From contig JACRMO010000267.1 in assembly GCA_016214925.1 (NCBI GenBank), positions 1 through 5,497 on the forward strand: 5,497 nt of DNA. Reading direction: 5' to 3'. The DNA is from Gammaproteobacteria bacterium. GTDB lineage: Bacteria > Pseudomonadota > Gammaproteobacteria > Thiohalobacterales > Thiohalobacteraceae. The notes under the pieces were generated by a model. That model made no database searches, was not told where the DNA came from, and worked only from the letters and a program-made list of their open reading frames with translations. The position numbers and the translations under genes are program-made. Of this stretch, positions 1 through 5,497 are shown one piece after another (positions within the stretch are counted from its first letter, which is position 1; every line of letters begins with the position of its first letter).

Positions 1-96
1 ATCGCCAGTCACGACATCGACGATCCCACCGACTGGGCGATCGCCGAGGCACTGGTCGCGGCTGGTTTGACGTGGCGCACCCGCAGCAACGATTAA
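1..96 (+). CDS. Acylneuraminate/nonulosonate cytidylyltransferase-like protein, C-terminal end only (partial)
   Basis: The reading frame is open from base 1 and ends at TAA (94-96), giving the last 31 residues of a protein whose start lies outside the window. The tail contains SHDIDDPTDWAIAEALVAAG. An 'S-x-DID-x-P-x-DW-x-x-AEAL' ending is characteristic, from family knowledge, of CMP-sialic/legionaminic/pseudaminic acid synthetases (NeuA, LegF/PtmB, PseF). In these enzymes an Asp-rich loop is followed by a final helix close to the C-terminus. Such enzymes are cytoplasmic and transfer CMP from CTP to a nine-carbon keto sugar. The gene lies directly upstream of a PtmE-type gene on the same strand, which favours the legionaminic (LegF/PtmB) version. 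With only 31 residues the exact sugar cannot be decided. Another cytidylyltransferase or an unrelated enzyme with the same tail remains possible. Confidence 0.6.
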   Translation: MASHDIDDPTDWAIAEALVAAGLTWRTRSND

Positions 97-102
97 AACC
101 TG

Positions 103-216
103 CATTGACAAAGCCTCGTACCGTGGCGGCAGGTGTCGGCCGCAGGGATGCGGCCGTCAAGCCTACAGGGATGTATTCACGGCGTCCTGCCGCCACGGTA
201 CGAGGCTTTGTCAATG
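103..216. repeat. 114-bp element with perfect 31-bp terminal inverted repeats and two internal GGGA-loop hairpins
   Basis: The left arm (103-133) and right arm (186-216) are exact reverse complements over 31 bp, with outer ends CATTGACAAAG and CTTTGTCAATG. The match stops abruptly on both sides. The 52-bp spacer holds two hairpins. One has an 8-bp perfect stem, 137-144 with 149-156, closed by GGGA (145-148). The other has a 4-bp stem TACA/TGTA, 164-167 with 172-175, also closed by GGGA (168-171); GCC (161-163) and GGC (181-183) can extend it across a 5-nt bulge. Both loops sit in the same 8-mer, CAGGGATG (143-150 and 166-173), and GGGA fits the GNRA tetraloop consensus. There is no transposase and no clear target-site duplication. 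It resembles a MITE- or REP-like dispersed intergenic element. From memory, similar CAGGGATG hairpin strings recur between genes in gammaproteobacteria, but this is not verified here. Confidence 0.85.
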
Positions 217-228
217 ACAGCAGCAGCA

Positions 229-244
229 TGGCGTGCTTCTTGCT
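229..244 (+). promoter_or_regulatory. Putative sigma-54 (RpoN) -24/-12 promoter of the ptmE-like gene
   Basis: The site reads TGGCGTGCTTCTTGCT. Against the sigma-54 consensus TGGCACG-N4-TTGCW it differs only at two positions (AC replaced by GT). The essential GG (230-231) and GC (242-243) are separated by exactly 10 bases, as required. Taking C243 as -12, transcription would start near 255, leaving a leader of about 34 nt before the ATG at 289. It points toward ptmE and lies 12 bp beyond the inverted-repeat element. Sigma-54 control is common for polar-flagellum genes, which fits the neighbourhood. An activator site is not identified. Confidence 0.65.
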
Positions 245-256
245 TTTAATCCAGAC

Positions 257-292
257 ATGACTACTGACCGTTCCATCCGGTGCCTTCTATGA
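257..292 (+). other. Possible 11-codon leader ORF overlapping the ptmE start (ATGA)
   Basis: ATG at 257 opens MTTDRSIRCLL and ends at TGA (290-292), so its stop shares ATGA with the ptmE start at 289. If transcription starts near 255, as the sigma-54-like site predicts, this ATG would be almost at the 5' end of the mRNA. It could be translated as a leaderless ORF and hand ribosomes on to ptmE, which has no clear Shine-Dalgarno. Nothing shows that it is translated, and an ORF this short can arise by chance. Confidence 0.2.
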
Positions 293-1335
293 ATGACTGG
301 AAGAAAATCGCCGTTCCCTCCACCGCACCGATGAAGGAGGTGCTGGCCGTGATCGACCGCGGCGGCATGCAGATCGCGCTGGTGGTGGACGACGGTTGCC
401 ACCTGATGGGTACGGTCACCGACGGCGACATCCGCCGCGCCCTGCTGCGCGGCGAAGGTCTGGACACGCCCGTCGCCGGCATCATGAATTCCAATCCGGT
501 CACCGGCCTGGTCGACGAAGACGAATCGCTCTGGCAGCGCGCCATGCAACGTCACACCCTGCGCCATCTGCCGTTGTTGGATGCCAAGGGTTGCATGGTC
601 GGCCTGGCCCGTTACGAACCGCCGGTGGAACCGGTGCGCGACAACGTCGTCGTGTTGATGGCGGGCGGACTCGGCACGCGCCTGCGGCCGCTCACCAACG
701 ATCGGCCCAAGCCCTTGCTCAAGATTGGCTCCAAACCGATCCTCGAAACCATTATTGAAAACTTTACCGCCCACGGCTTTCATCGCTTTTATCTGTGCAT
801 CAACTACATGGGCGAGATGATCCGGGAACATTTCGGCGATGGCCGGCAGTGGGATGTGGACATCCGCTATATCGAAGAGAATAACCCGCTCGGCACCGCC
901 GGCGCACTGAGCCTGCTGCCGGAACGGCCCGACAAACCGTTCTTCGTGATGAACGGCGATGTGCTCACCAAAGTGGATTTCGTCCGGCTGCTCGATTTTC
1001 ACCAGCGTCAGGGCTCCGCGGCCACGCTATGCGTGCGCGAATATCATCACCAGGTTCCCTATGGTGTGATCCAACTCGAAGGACACCGGGTACGCACCAT
1101 CGTGGAAAAGCCCATCCAACGCTATCACGTCAATGCCGGCATCTACGTGCTCAATCCGGACATGCTCGACCGCATCCCGAGTGGCAAGTACTTCGATATG
1201 CCCTCGCTGTTCGACTCCCTGATCCGCGACGATCAGGCAGTGGGCAGCTTCCCGCTGCGCGATTACTGGATCGACATAGGTCAGATGGAACAGTTCGAAC
1301 AGGCCGGCAACGACTTCGCGCAATACTTCGCCTGA
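289..1335 (+). CDS. ptmE: CBS-domain nucleotidyltransferase, probable glucosamine-1-phosphate guanylyltransferase (PtmE type)
   Basis: This is a 348-residue cytoplasmic enzyme. A tandem CBS pair fills about residues 7-115, including VTDGDIRRALL (43-53) and a second repeat around 66-110. A nucleotide-sugar pyrophosphorylase domain follows from 119 to the end. Visible catalytic features are the nucleotide-binding loop AGGLGTRLRPLT (125-136), RPKPL with Lys141, the metal-site MNGD with Asp224, EKP (273-275) and VNAGIYVL. The C-terminus YWIDIG is typical of the family. This architecture matches PtmE of the Campylobacter GDP-linked legionaminic acid pathway, which joins GTP and glucosamine-1-phosphate to give GDP-glucosamine. 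A mannose-1-phosphate or other hexose-1-phosphate guanylyltransferase is the alternative. ATG at 289 is preferred over GTG at 280 because family members usually begin M-x-x-WKK, as here (MNDWKK). No good Shine-Dalgarno precedes either start. A sigma-54-like promoter lies 45 bp upstream. The gene converges on flgL with a 44-bp gap. Confidence 0.82.
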   Translation: MNDWKKIAVPSTAPMKEVLAVIDRGGMQIALVVDDGCHLMGTVTDGDIRRALLRGEGLDTPVAGIMNSNPVTGLVDEDESLWQRAMQRHTLRHLPLLDAKGCMVGLARYEPPVEPVRDNVVVLMAGGLGTRLRPLTNDRPKPLLKIGSKPILETIIENFTAHGFHRFYLCINYMGEMIREHFGDGRQWDVDIRYIEENNPLGTAGALSLLPERPDKPFFVMNGDVLTKVDFVRLLDFHQRQGSAATLCVREYHHQVPYGVIQLEGHRVRTIVEKPIQRYHVNAGIYVLNPDMLDRIPSGKYFDMPSLFDSLIRDDQAVGSFPLRDYWIDIGQMEQFEQAGNDFAQYFA

Positions 1336-1379
1336 GGGCGGGCCGGAAATCGCCCGGCACGCCGATCTGAACGCCTGCG

Positions 1380-2285
1380 TTAGCGCAGATAATTGAACAG
1401 CGACATTCCCTCGACTTTCGCGAAGGCCTGTTGCGCCGCTTGTAACACCAAAGTCTGCTGCTGGAGACGGCTGTAGACATCGGCGATGTCTATATCCTCG
1501 ACAGTGGAACGCACGCTCGAGATCTGTATCTCCAGATAATTGTTGGCCTGCTCCTGATCGTCTATGGTGTTGAGCCGCGCGCCCACGCGGGCACGCACCT
1601 GGAGCATGTGCTCCATGGCGTTGTCGATCTCGCCGAGACTGGCCAACTGCGGCGCATTGGCCTCCAGATCGGTGGCCAGACCATAGAGCATGCTGAACAC
1701 ATCCTGATAACCACCCGCCGGATCCGCCACTTTCATAAACACATCAAGGCCCGAATCGCTGTCCGCGACCTGGCGTCCTGGGCCAATCTGCAGTTGCCGT
1801 TGTCCCTGGTCACCGGCATAGCTGAACGTGCCAGCGCCATTATTGCTGAACGGCGCACTCTGGACGCGATAACCGGCAAACATATAATCGCCGTTGCCGT
1901 CCTGCATATTGGCCACCGCCTGCATTTCATCCATCAACTGTCGCACCTCCTGGGCAACCGCCCTGCGCCCCTCCGCACCCAGCGAATCGTTCAATCCGCG
2001 CACCGTCAATTCGCGGGTCCGCTGCAGAACATTCACCGCGCTTTCAAGCGCCACATCTTCCAGATCCAGGCGCGCCTTCGCGGCAGTGATATTGGACTGA
2101 TATTGCCCAGTGATGGCAAGCGTCTCATTGAACCCCATGACCTGTGCCGCGGCGGTTGGGTCATCCGCGGGACTGGTGAATTTTTTCCCCGTGGACAATT
2201 GCAACTGGGTCTTGAACAGCCGCGTCTGCTGATCAAGCATGGCATCGAGCCCACTTTGGAAAACCTGCATTGACGCAATACGCAT
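1380..2285 (-). CDS. flgL: Flagellar hook-associated protein 3 (HAP3), FlgL
   Basis: This 301-residue protein is near the usual FlgL length of about 300-320. FlgL is exported through the flagellar type III apparatus and forms the second junction ring between hook (via FlgK) and flagellin filament. The N-terminus MRIASMQVFQSGLDAML is the classic FlgL/flagellin-like D0 start. STGKKFTSPADDPTAAA (31-47) is the conserved flagellin-family motif, and NGDYMFAGY (131-139) is a FlgL hallmark. The C-terminal helix TLVLQAAQQAFAKVEGMSLFNYL (278-300) forms the other half of D0. The short central part (about 140-215) is the exposed domain. The start is well supported by GGAGGT at 2294-2299, 8 nt before the ATG. 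This site overlaps the flgK stop codon, so the two genes are likely translationally coupled. It is the last gene of the minus-strand block. Confidence 0.97.
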   Translation of the reverse strand: MRIASMQVFQSGLDAMLDQQTRLFKTQLQLSTGKKFTSPADDPTAAAQVMGFNETLAITGQYQSNITAAKARLDLEDVALESAVNVLQRTRELTVRGLNDSLGAEGRRAVAQEVRQLMDEMQAVANMQDGNGDYMFAGYRVQSAPFSNNGAGTFSYAGDQGQRQLQIGPGRQVADSDSGLDVFMKVADPAGGYQDVFSMLYGLATDLEANAPQLASLGEIDNAMEHMLQVRARVGARLNTIDDQEQANNYLEIQISSVRSTVEDIDIADVYSRLQQQTLVLQAAQQAFAKVEGMSLFNYLR

Positions 2286-2291
2286 GGTGGA

Positions 2292-4232
2292 CTACCTCCG
2301 CACAGCAGATAACAAGGTCTGGAACATTTCATCCGCCACGGTGACCATCTGAGCCATGGCCTGATAAGCCTGCTGGAAGCGCATCATATTGGCGGCCTCC
2401 TCGTCCAGATTGACGCCCGACAAAGCATCCCGGTCCTCGCGCGCCTGGCGCAGCAGAGCCTTCTGCGCCGTTCCGCCGACTTCGGCCTGGCGTGTCTTGG
2501 TACCCATGTCCGAAATCAATTGCGCATAGGCGCCTTGGAAATTCGTAGTTCCGTTTTCGACGGTCAATCCGGTCTGCAATCCCGCCAACAACAAGGCATT
2601 GGCATTATCGCCGATACCACTGGTGTTGTTGCCGAGTACAAAGACGTCGCCATTGGCCGGTGTACCCGTTACGGTGAAATTCACCCCGGCGACATTGAAG
2701 CTGGTGCCACTGTCGGTCGCGGGATTGTAGGCCAGCGTGCCGTTCACCGCGCCGCCGTCGGTATAACTGAGCTGGTTAAGCGCGGTATCGAAGGTGAAGG
2801 TGATATTACCCGCCAAGGCCGTAAAGCCGGTGTCGACGCTGGTATACGCGAGCTGCCCCGTGCCGCCGTTGGTGGGAAGGCCATTGGCGTTGGTCGCCTC
2901 GGTGATATGCACCGGCGCGGCCGCCGCAATCGCACGCACGCTGCCGATCGCCAGACCAACATCCTCGCCACCATCGCGCGTCGGCCGGATCATGTAACGG
3001 TCGCCTGCAACCGGTACTCCACCGACAACGATATTCAATCCATCGGCATTGAACGGCGACCCTACTGTACCCAACCCGGTCATGGTCACGGCATTACCGT
3101 CGACATCGGTCAGATTCCAGGCCGCACCGTCATAGCTGATAATGTAATCCTGGATGGTCAGCGCGCCGATCGTTGTGGTGTCGAAACTCGCCGCCACCGT
3201 GCCGGTCCCGGTATTGCCATTGTGTGCGCTGACCTGAGGTGTGCCCAGGCTGAAGAAGTCACCGCCCAGATTACCGTCGAGGTCCACACCCAAAGCGTGC
3301 TGCAAATTGAACTCGGTGCCCAGCACCGCGCTGATGCGTCCCAGGGCATTCTGCGCCGTATCCAGCATTTCGCTGCGGAAATTGAGCAGGCCGCCGAGCT
3401 TTCCACCGCTGATATTGTTGGTGATGGGCGATGACACCGCACCGACGCTGTACATGATGTCCTTCTCGGTGGCGTTGTAGGCACTGCCCTGCACGCTCAG
3501 GGTGGCCGCGGTGAAGCCCGTGACCAGCGACTGGCCGTTGCCGATGAACACGTTCACGGCGCCGTCGTCCTGTTCGAGTCGTGTCACGGCAACCAGCCCG
3601 GACAACTGCTCCAGCATTTGATCGCGCGTATCCAGCAAGTCATTGGGCGGCTGACCACCCCCATGGCCGATCGCAGCCGCAATTTCCTTGTTGATATCGG
3701 CAATGGATTGGCTGAGGGTATTCACTTCGCCAACCAGCGAACCGAGCTGATCGTTGACTTCCGCACGGGTCGTATCGAGCTGGTCGTCCAGGTAATGGAA
3801 ACGCTCCACCAGGGAATCCGCGTCGGACAACACCAACTGACGCGCGGGGACCGATGTGGGATCGTTCGCCAAGGTCTGCACGGAATTGAAAAAACTCTCC
3901 AGGGCGCCATTGAGCCCGACCTTGGCGTCACCGAGCACATCCGCGACCCGTCCGGCGTATTGGCTATAGATATCCAAATTGTTGGAGGACGAGGTGCTGG
4001 CGCGTACGCGTTCCACCAGGAACTGGTCGTAAAGCCGCGTGATCGTACTGACCTTCACGCCGCTGCCGATAAACCCGGCCCCGCTGGCCTGCGGCGTCTG
4101 GGTCACGACTTCGACCCGCTGCCGACTGAAACCCGGGGTGTTGACGTTGGCGATGTTGTGTCCGGTGGTGCTCAAGGCACGCTGAAACGCCAACAGACCC
4201 GAGGTCGCCGTACCGAAGATGCCGCTAGACAT
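2292..4232 (-). CDS. flgK: Flagellar hook-associated protein 1 (HAP1), FlgK
   Basis: This 646-residue protein is longer than enterobacterial FlgK (about 550), but long forms are common in other gammaproteobacteria. FlgK caps the hook and joins it to FlgL; it is secreted by the flagellar export apparatus. The N-terminus carries the rod/hook/HAP signature: SGLLAFQRAL, then GHNIANVNTPGFSRQRVEV (24-42). Residues 80-310 form the helical HAP1 core, with NDLLDTRDQMLEQLSGL (197-213) conserved. Residues 343-537 are a variable beta-rich insert made of two similar modules (see findings). The C-terminus (about 560-646), with VNLDEEAANMMRFQQAYQA, is the conserved flg_bb_rod C-terminal helix. A strong Shine-Dalgarno GGGGAGGG (4239-4246) lies 6 nt before the ATG, inside the 3' end of flgJ. 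The gap to flgJ is only 2 bp. Confidence 0.97.
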   Translation of the reverse strand: MSSGIFGTATSGLLAFQRALSTTGHNIANVNTPGFSRQRVEVVTQTPQASGAGFIGSGVKVSTITRLYDQFLVERVRASTSSSNNLDIYSQYAGRVADVLGDAKVGLNGALESFFNSVQTLANDPTSVPARQLVLSDADSLVERFHYLDDQLDTTRAEVNDQLGSLVGEVNTLSQSIADINKEIAAAIGHGGGQPPNDLLDTRDQMLEQLSGLVAVTRLEQDDGAVNVFIGNGQSLVTGFTAATLSVQGSAYNATEKDIMYSVGAVSSPITNNISGGKLGGLLNFRSEMLDTAQNALGRISAVLGTEFNLQHALGVDLDGNLGGDFFSLGTPQVSAHNGNTGTGTVAASFDTTTIGALTIQDYIISYDGAAWNLTDVDGNAVTMTGLGTVGSPFNADGLNIVVGGVPVAGDRYMIRPTRDGGEDVGLAIGSVRAIAAAAPVHITEATNANGLPTNGGTGQLAYTSVDTGFTALAGNITFTFDTALNQLSYTDGGAVNGTLAYNPATDSGTSFNVAGVNFTVTGTPANGDVFVLGNNTSGIGDNANALLLAGLQTGLTVENGTTNFQGAYAQLISDMGTKTRQAEVGGTAQKALLRQAREDRDALSGVNLDEEAANMMRFQQAYQAMAQMVTVADEMFQTLLSAVRR

Positions 4233-4234
4233 AC

Positions 4235-5404
4235 TCAGCCCTCCCCAGCGTACAGGGACGCGACGTCAATGGAATCCCGCGGTGGAGAATCCCACAGCGG
4301 GGAATTCTGCGGCGTATTCTGCGCCGGCATGCTGTTCGGCTGTGCGTCCACGACGGACACCTCCTGTGCCTCTGTAGCGGCTTGGCGCTGCTGATATTGA
4401 GCCGCGGCGACCGCGTACTGGAATTCATCGCTGTTGTAGATATTCATGATCTTACGTCCGTAGGCCGGATCGGTGGCGTAACCCGCGCGTTGCAGTTCCA
4501 TCACATAGCGGTGCGGGTCATCGCTGCCCAGCGCATCTTCATAACGCGGATTGTTGCGGATGAACTCGGCATAATCGGCCAGGCTGCGGCCCGGCGAGGC
4601 ATAGGCGCGGAAGCTCGCCTGTTCGCGCTGCAACACGCCGTGGCGGAATTCCACCGTGCGATGATTGACCTGATCCCCCGACCAACGCCCGTCGGCCTTG
4701 ATACCGAACAGATTGTGACTGCTGCTACCATCGCGCCGTTGCATGATGTGCTGGCCCCAGCCGGTTTCCAGCGCCGCCTGCGCGAGCAGCACCTTCGGAT
4801 CGACCCCGAGCTTGCGTGCGGCACTCTCGGCATGCGGCCACAAATCGGTGATGAATTCTTTCTGGCTGGCGGGACGCCATTCGCGCACAGGGGTGTCCCC
4901 CAGCACATCATTCTGGCGCACATCATTCAGTGGCACACCGCTACAACCGGACACGGCATCGGCCGGCGGCGCAGCATCGAGCGCGGCTGGGCGGTGTTGC
5001 CCGTAGGCAAGCGATACCGGGCGCCGCGCGGCCATGGCCGGGACGAGGAACGGATCAGCCGGTTCGCGCACGCGCGGCTCCGCATTGGCGGCACTGTCGC
5101 CGCCGAGTTGGCGCACCAGCATATCGGACAGTCCCAAACCCTGGCCGCGGCTCATCTCCAAAGCGATCTGCTGATCGAACATGCCCTGATATAACCGCGA
5201 CTGGTCGTTGTCCATCAATCCCTCGTTGAGACAGGACTCGCGCATGGTCTTCAATATCTGCTGCACGAACATCGCCTCGAACTGCCCGGCGACCTTGCGC
5301 AAGGTTTCCGGCGAACGCTCGTCACCTTCCGCACGCACCTGCTGACGCAGTTGCGCCAAGCCTTGCATGTCGGTGTAGACATTGGTGTCGATAGCGGAGG
5401 TCAT
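4235..5404 (-). CDS. flgJ: Flagellar rod assembly protein and peptidoglycan glucosaminidase FlgJ
   Basis: This 389-residue protein acts in the periplasm, where its N-terminus caps the growing rod and its C-terminus opens the peptidoglycan for it. Rod-binding domain: residues about 32-100, with VAGQFEAMFVQQILKTMRE (38-56) and SRGQGLGLSDMLVRQL (85-100). A long Ala/Pro-rich linker covers about 101-180. GH73 glucosaminidase domain: about 183-325, with LLAQAALETGWGQ (206-218), where Glu213 is the expected catalytic acid, then HNLFGIKADGRW (230-241), FRAYAS and the C-terminal RAGYATDPAYGRKIM. A 65-residue Gln/Pro/Ser-rich tail (325-389) extends beyond the domain, so the protein is longer than enterobacterial FlgJ (about 315). 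The start has only a weak ribosome site (AGG within the flgI stop region), so reinitiation after flgI is plausible. It lies 12 bp after flgI and 2 bp before flgK. Confidence 0.96.
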   Translation of the reverse strand: MTSAIDTNVYTDMQGLAQLRQQVRAEGDERSPETLRKVAGQFEAMFVQQILKTMRESCLNEGLMDNDQSRLYQGMFDQQIALEMSRGQGLGLSDMLVRQLGGDSAANAEPRVREPADPFLVPAMAARRPVSLAYGQHRPAALDAAPPADAVSGCSGVPLNDVRQNDVLGDTPVREWRPASQKEFITDLWPHAESAARKLGVDPKVLLAQAALETGWGQHIMQRRDGSSSHNLFGIKADGRWSGDQVNHRTVEFRHGVLQREQASFRAYASPGRSLADYAEFIRNNPRYEDALGSDDPHRYVMELQRAGYATDPAYGRKIMNIYNSDEFQYAVAAAQYQQRQAATEAQEVSVVDAQPNSMPAQNTPQNSPLWDSPPRDSIDVASLYAGEG

Positions 5405-5416
5405 ATCACGGCATGC

Positions 5417-5497
5417 CTAAAGGATGATCAGCTCCGCCCGCAACGCCCCGGCTTCCTTGAGCGCTTCCAGGATCGCGACCAGATCGCTGGGCGCGGC
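5417..5497 (-). CDS. flgI: Flagellar P-ring protein FlgI, C-terminal end only (partial)
   Basis: On the minus strand the frame is open from base 5497 and ends with TAG at 5417-5419, giving the last 26 residues of a protein whose start lies beyond the window. The sequence DLVAILEALKEAGALRAELI is the characteristic FlgI C-terminus. FlgI forms the P ring around the rod in the peptidoglycan layer. Its position directly before flgJ is the standard flagellar order. The identification rests on 26 residues plus context, which together are convincing. Confidence 0.9.
   Translation of the reverse strand, partial: AAPSDLVAILEALKEAGALRAELIIL

Noticed and set aside
95..109. A 15-base exact match between 95-109 and 2260-2274
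   Set aside because: The second copy encodes the conserved FlgL N-terminus (ASMQVF) and the first spans a stop codon and the edge of the repeat arm. With no flanking similarity, chance is the simplest explanation.
105..214. TTGACA (-35-like) hexamers in both arms, at 105-110 on plus and 209-214 on minus
   Set aside because: No -10-like hexamer lies 16-18 bp inward on either strand (plus strand: GC-rich GGCAGG region), so a sigma-70 promoter is not supported.
103..216. The inverted repeat as an intrinsic terminator of the upstream gene, or as a CRISPR fragment
   Set aside because: No T-run follows the stem on either strand, and the internal structured loop is unlike a terminator. There is only one pair of inverted, not direct, repeats, so it is not CRISPR.
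72..260. A 62-codon plus-strand ORF across the inverted-repeat element
   Set aside because: It starts inside the end of the cytidylyltransferase frame and is made almost entirely of the repeat arms and hairpins. It resembles no protein family, so it is a product of the element rather than a gene.
280..291. GTG at 280 as the ptmE start
   Set aside because: It adds only three residues and has no better ribosome site. ATG 289 gives the usual M-x-x-WKK beginning of the family.
2520..3434. Long antisense frames over flgK (2520-3434, 3618-4394) and over flgJ (4382-5194)
   Set aside because: These are shadows of well-identified flagellar genes in GC-rich DNA. Their translations lack recognisable domains.

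Overview
The window is chromosomal DNA from a polarly or otherwise flagellated, GC-rich Gram-negative bacterium, most likely a gammaproteobacterium. This is inferred from the two-domain FlgJ (rod-binding plus glucosaminidase), which is typical of beta- and gammaproteobacteria, the flgI-flgJ-flgK-flgL gene order, and P- and L-ring type flagellar architecture. The species cannot be named from the sequence.

Layout. Positions 1-96 (+) hold the last 31 codons of a sugar cytidylyltransferase-like gene. Positions 97-288 are non-coding and hold two things. The first is a 114-bp element bounded by perfect 31-bp inverted repeats (103-216), with two GGGA-loop hairpins inside. The second is a strong match to a sigma-54 (-24/-12) promoter (229-244). 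Positions 289-1335 (+) encode a CBS-pair plus nucleotidyltransferase protein of the PtmE type. After a 44-bp gap comes a tightly packed block on the minus strand, read from right to left: flgI (3' end only, 5417-5497), flgJ (4235-5404), flgK (2292-4232) and flgL (1380-2285). The gaps between these are 12, 2 and 6 bp.

How the genes work together. The minus-strand genes build the distal flagellar rod and ring (FlgI, FlgJ) and the hook-filament junction (FlgK, FlgL). The plus-strand genes look like the end of a nonulosonic (legionaminic-type) acid pathway. PtmE would make GDP-glucosamine at the start of the GDP-linked route, and the cytidylyltransferase would activate the finished sugar as a CMP donor. 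Such sugars decorate flagellin in several bacteria, so the inferred reading is a flagellin-glycosylation module ending tail-to-tail against the flagellar operon. The sigma-54-type promoter in front of ptmE fits co-regulation with flagellar genes, since sigma-54 drives many polar-flagellum genes.

No unknown multi-gene system is visible. The most interesting parts are the structured inverted-repeat element, its position 12 bp before the putative sigma-54 promoter, and the coupling of sugar activation to flagellar genes.
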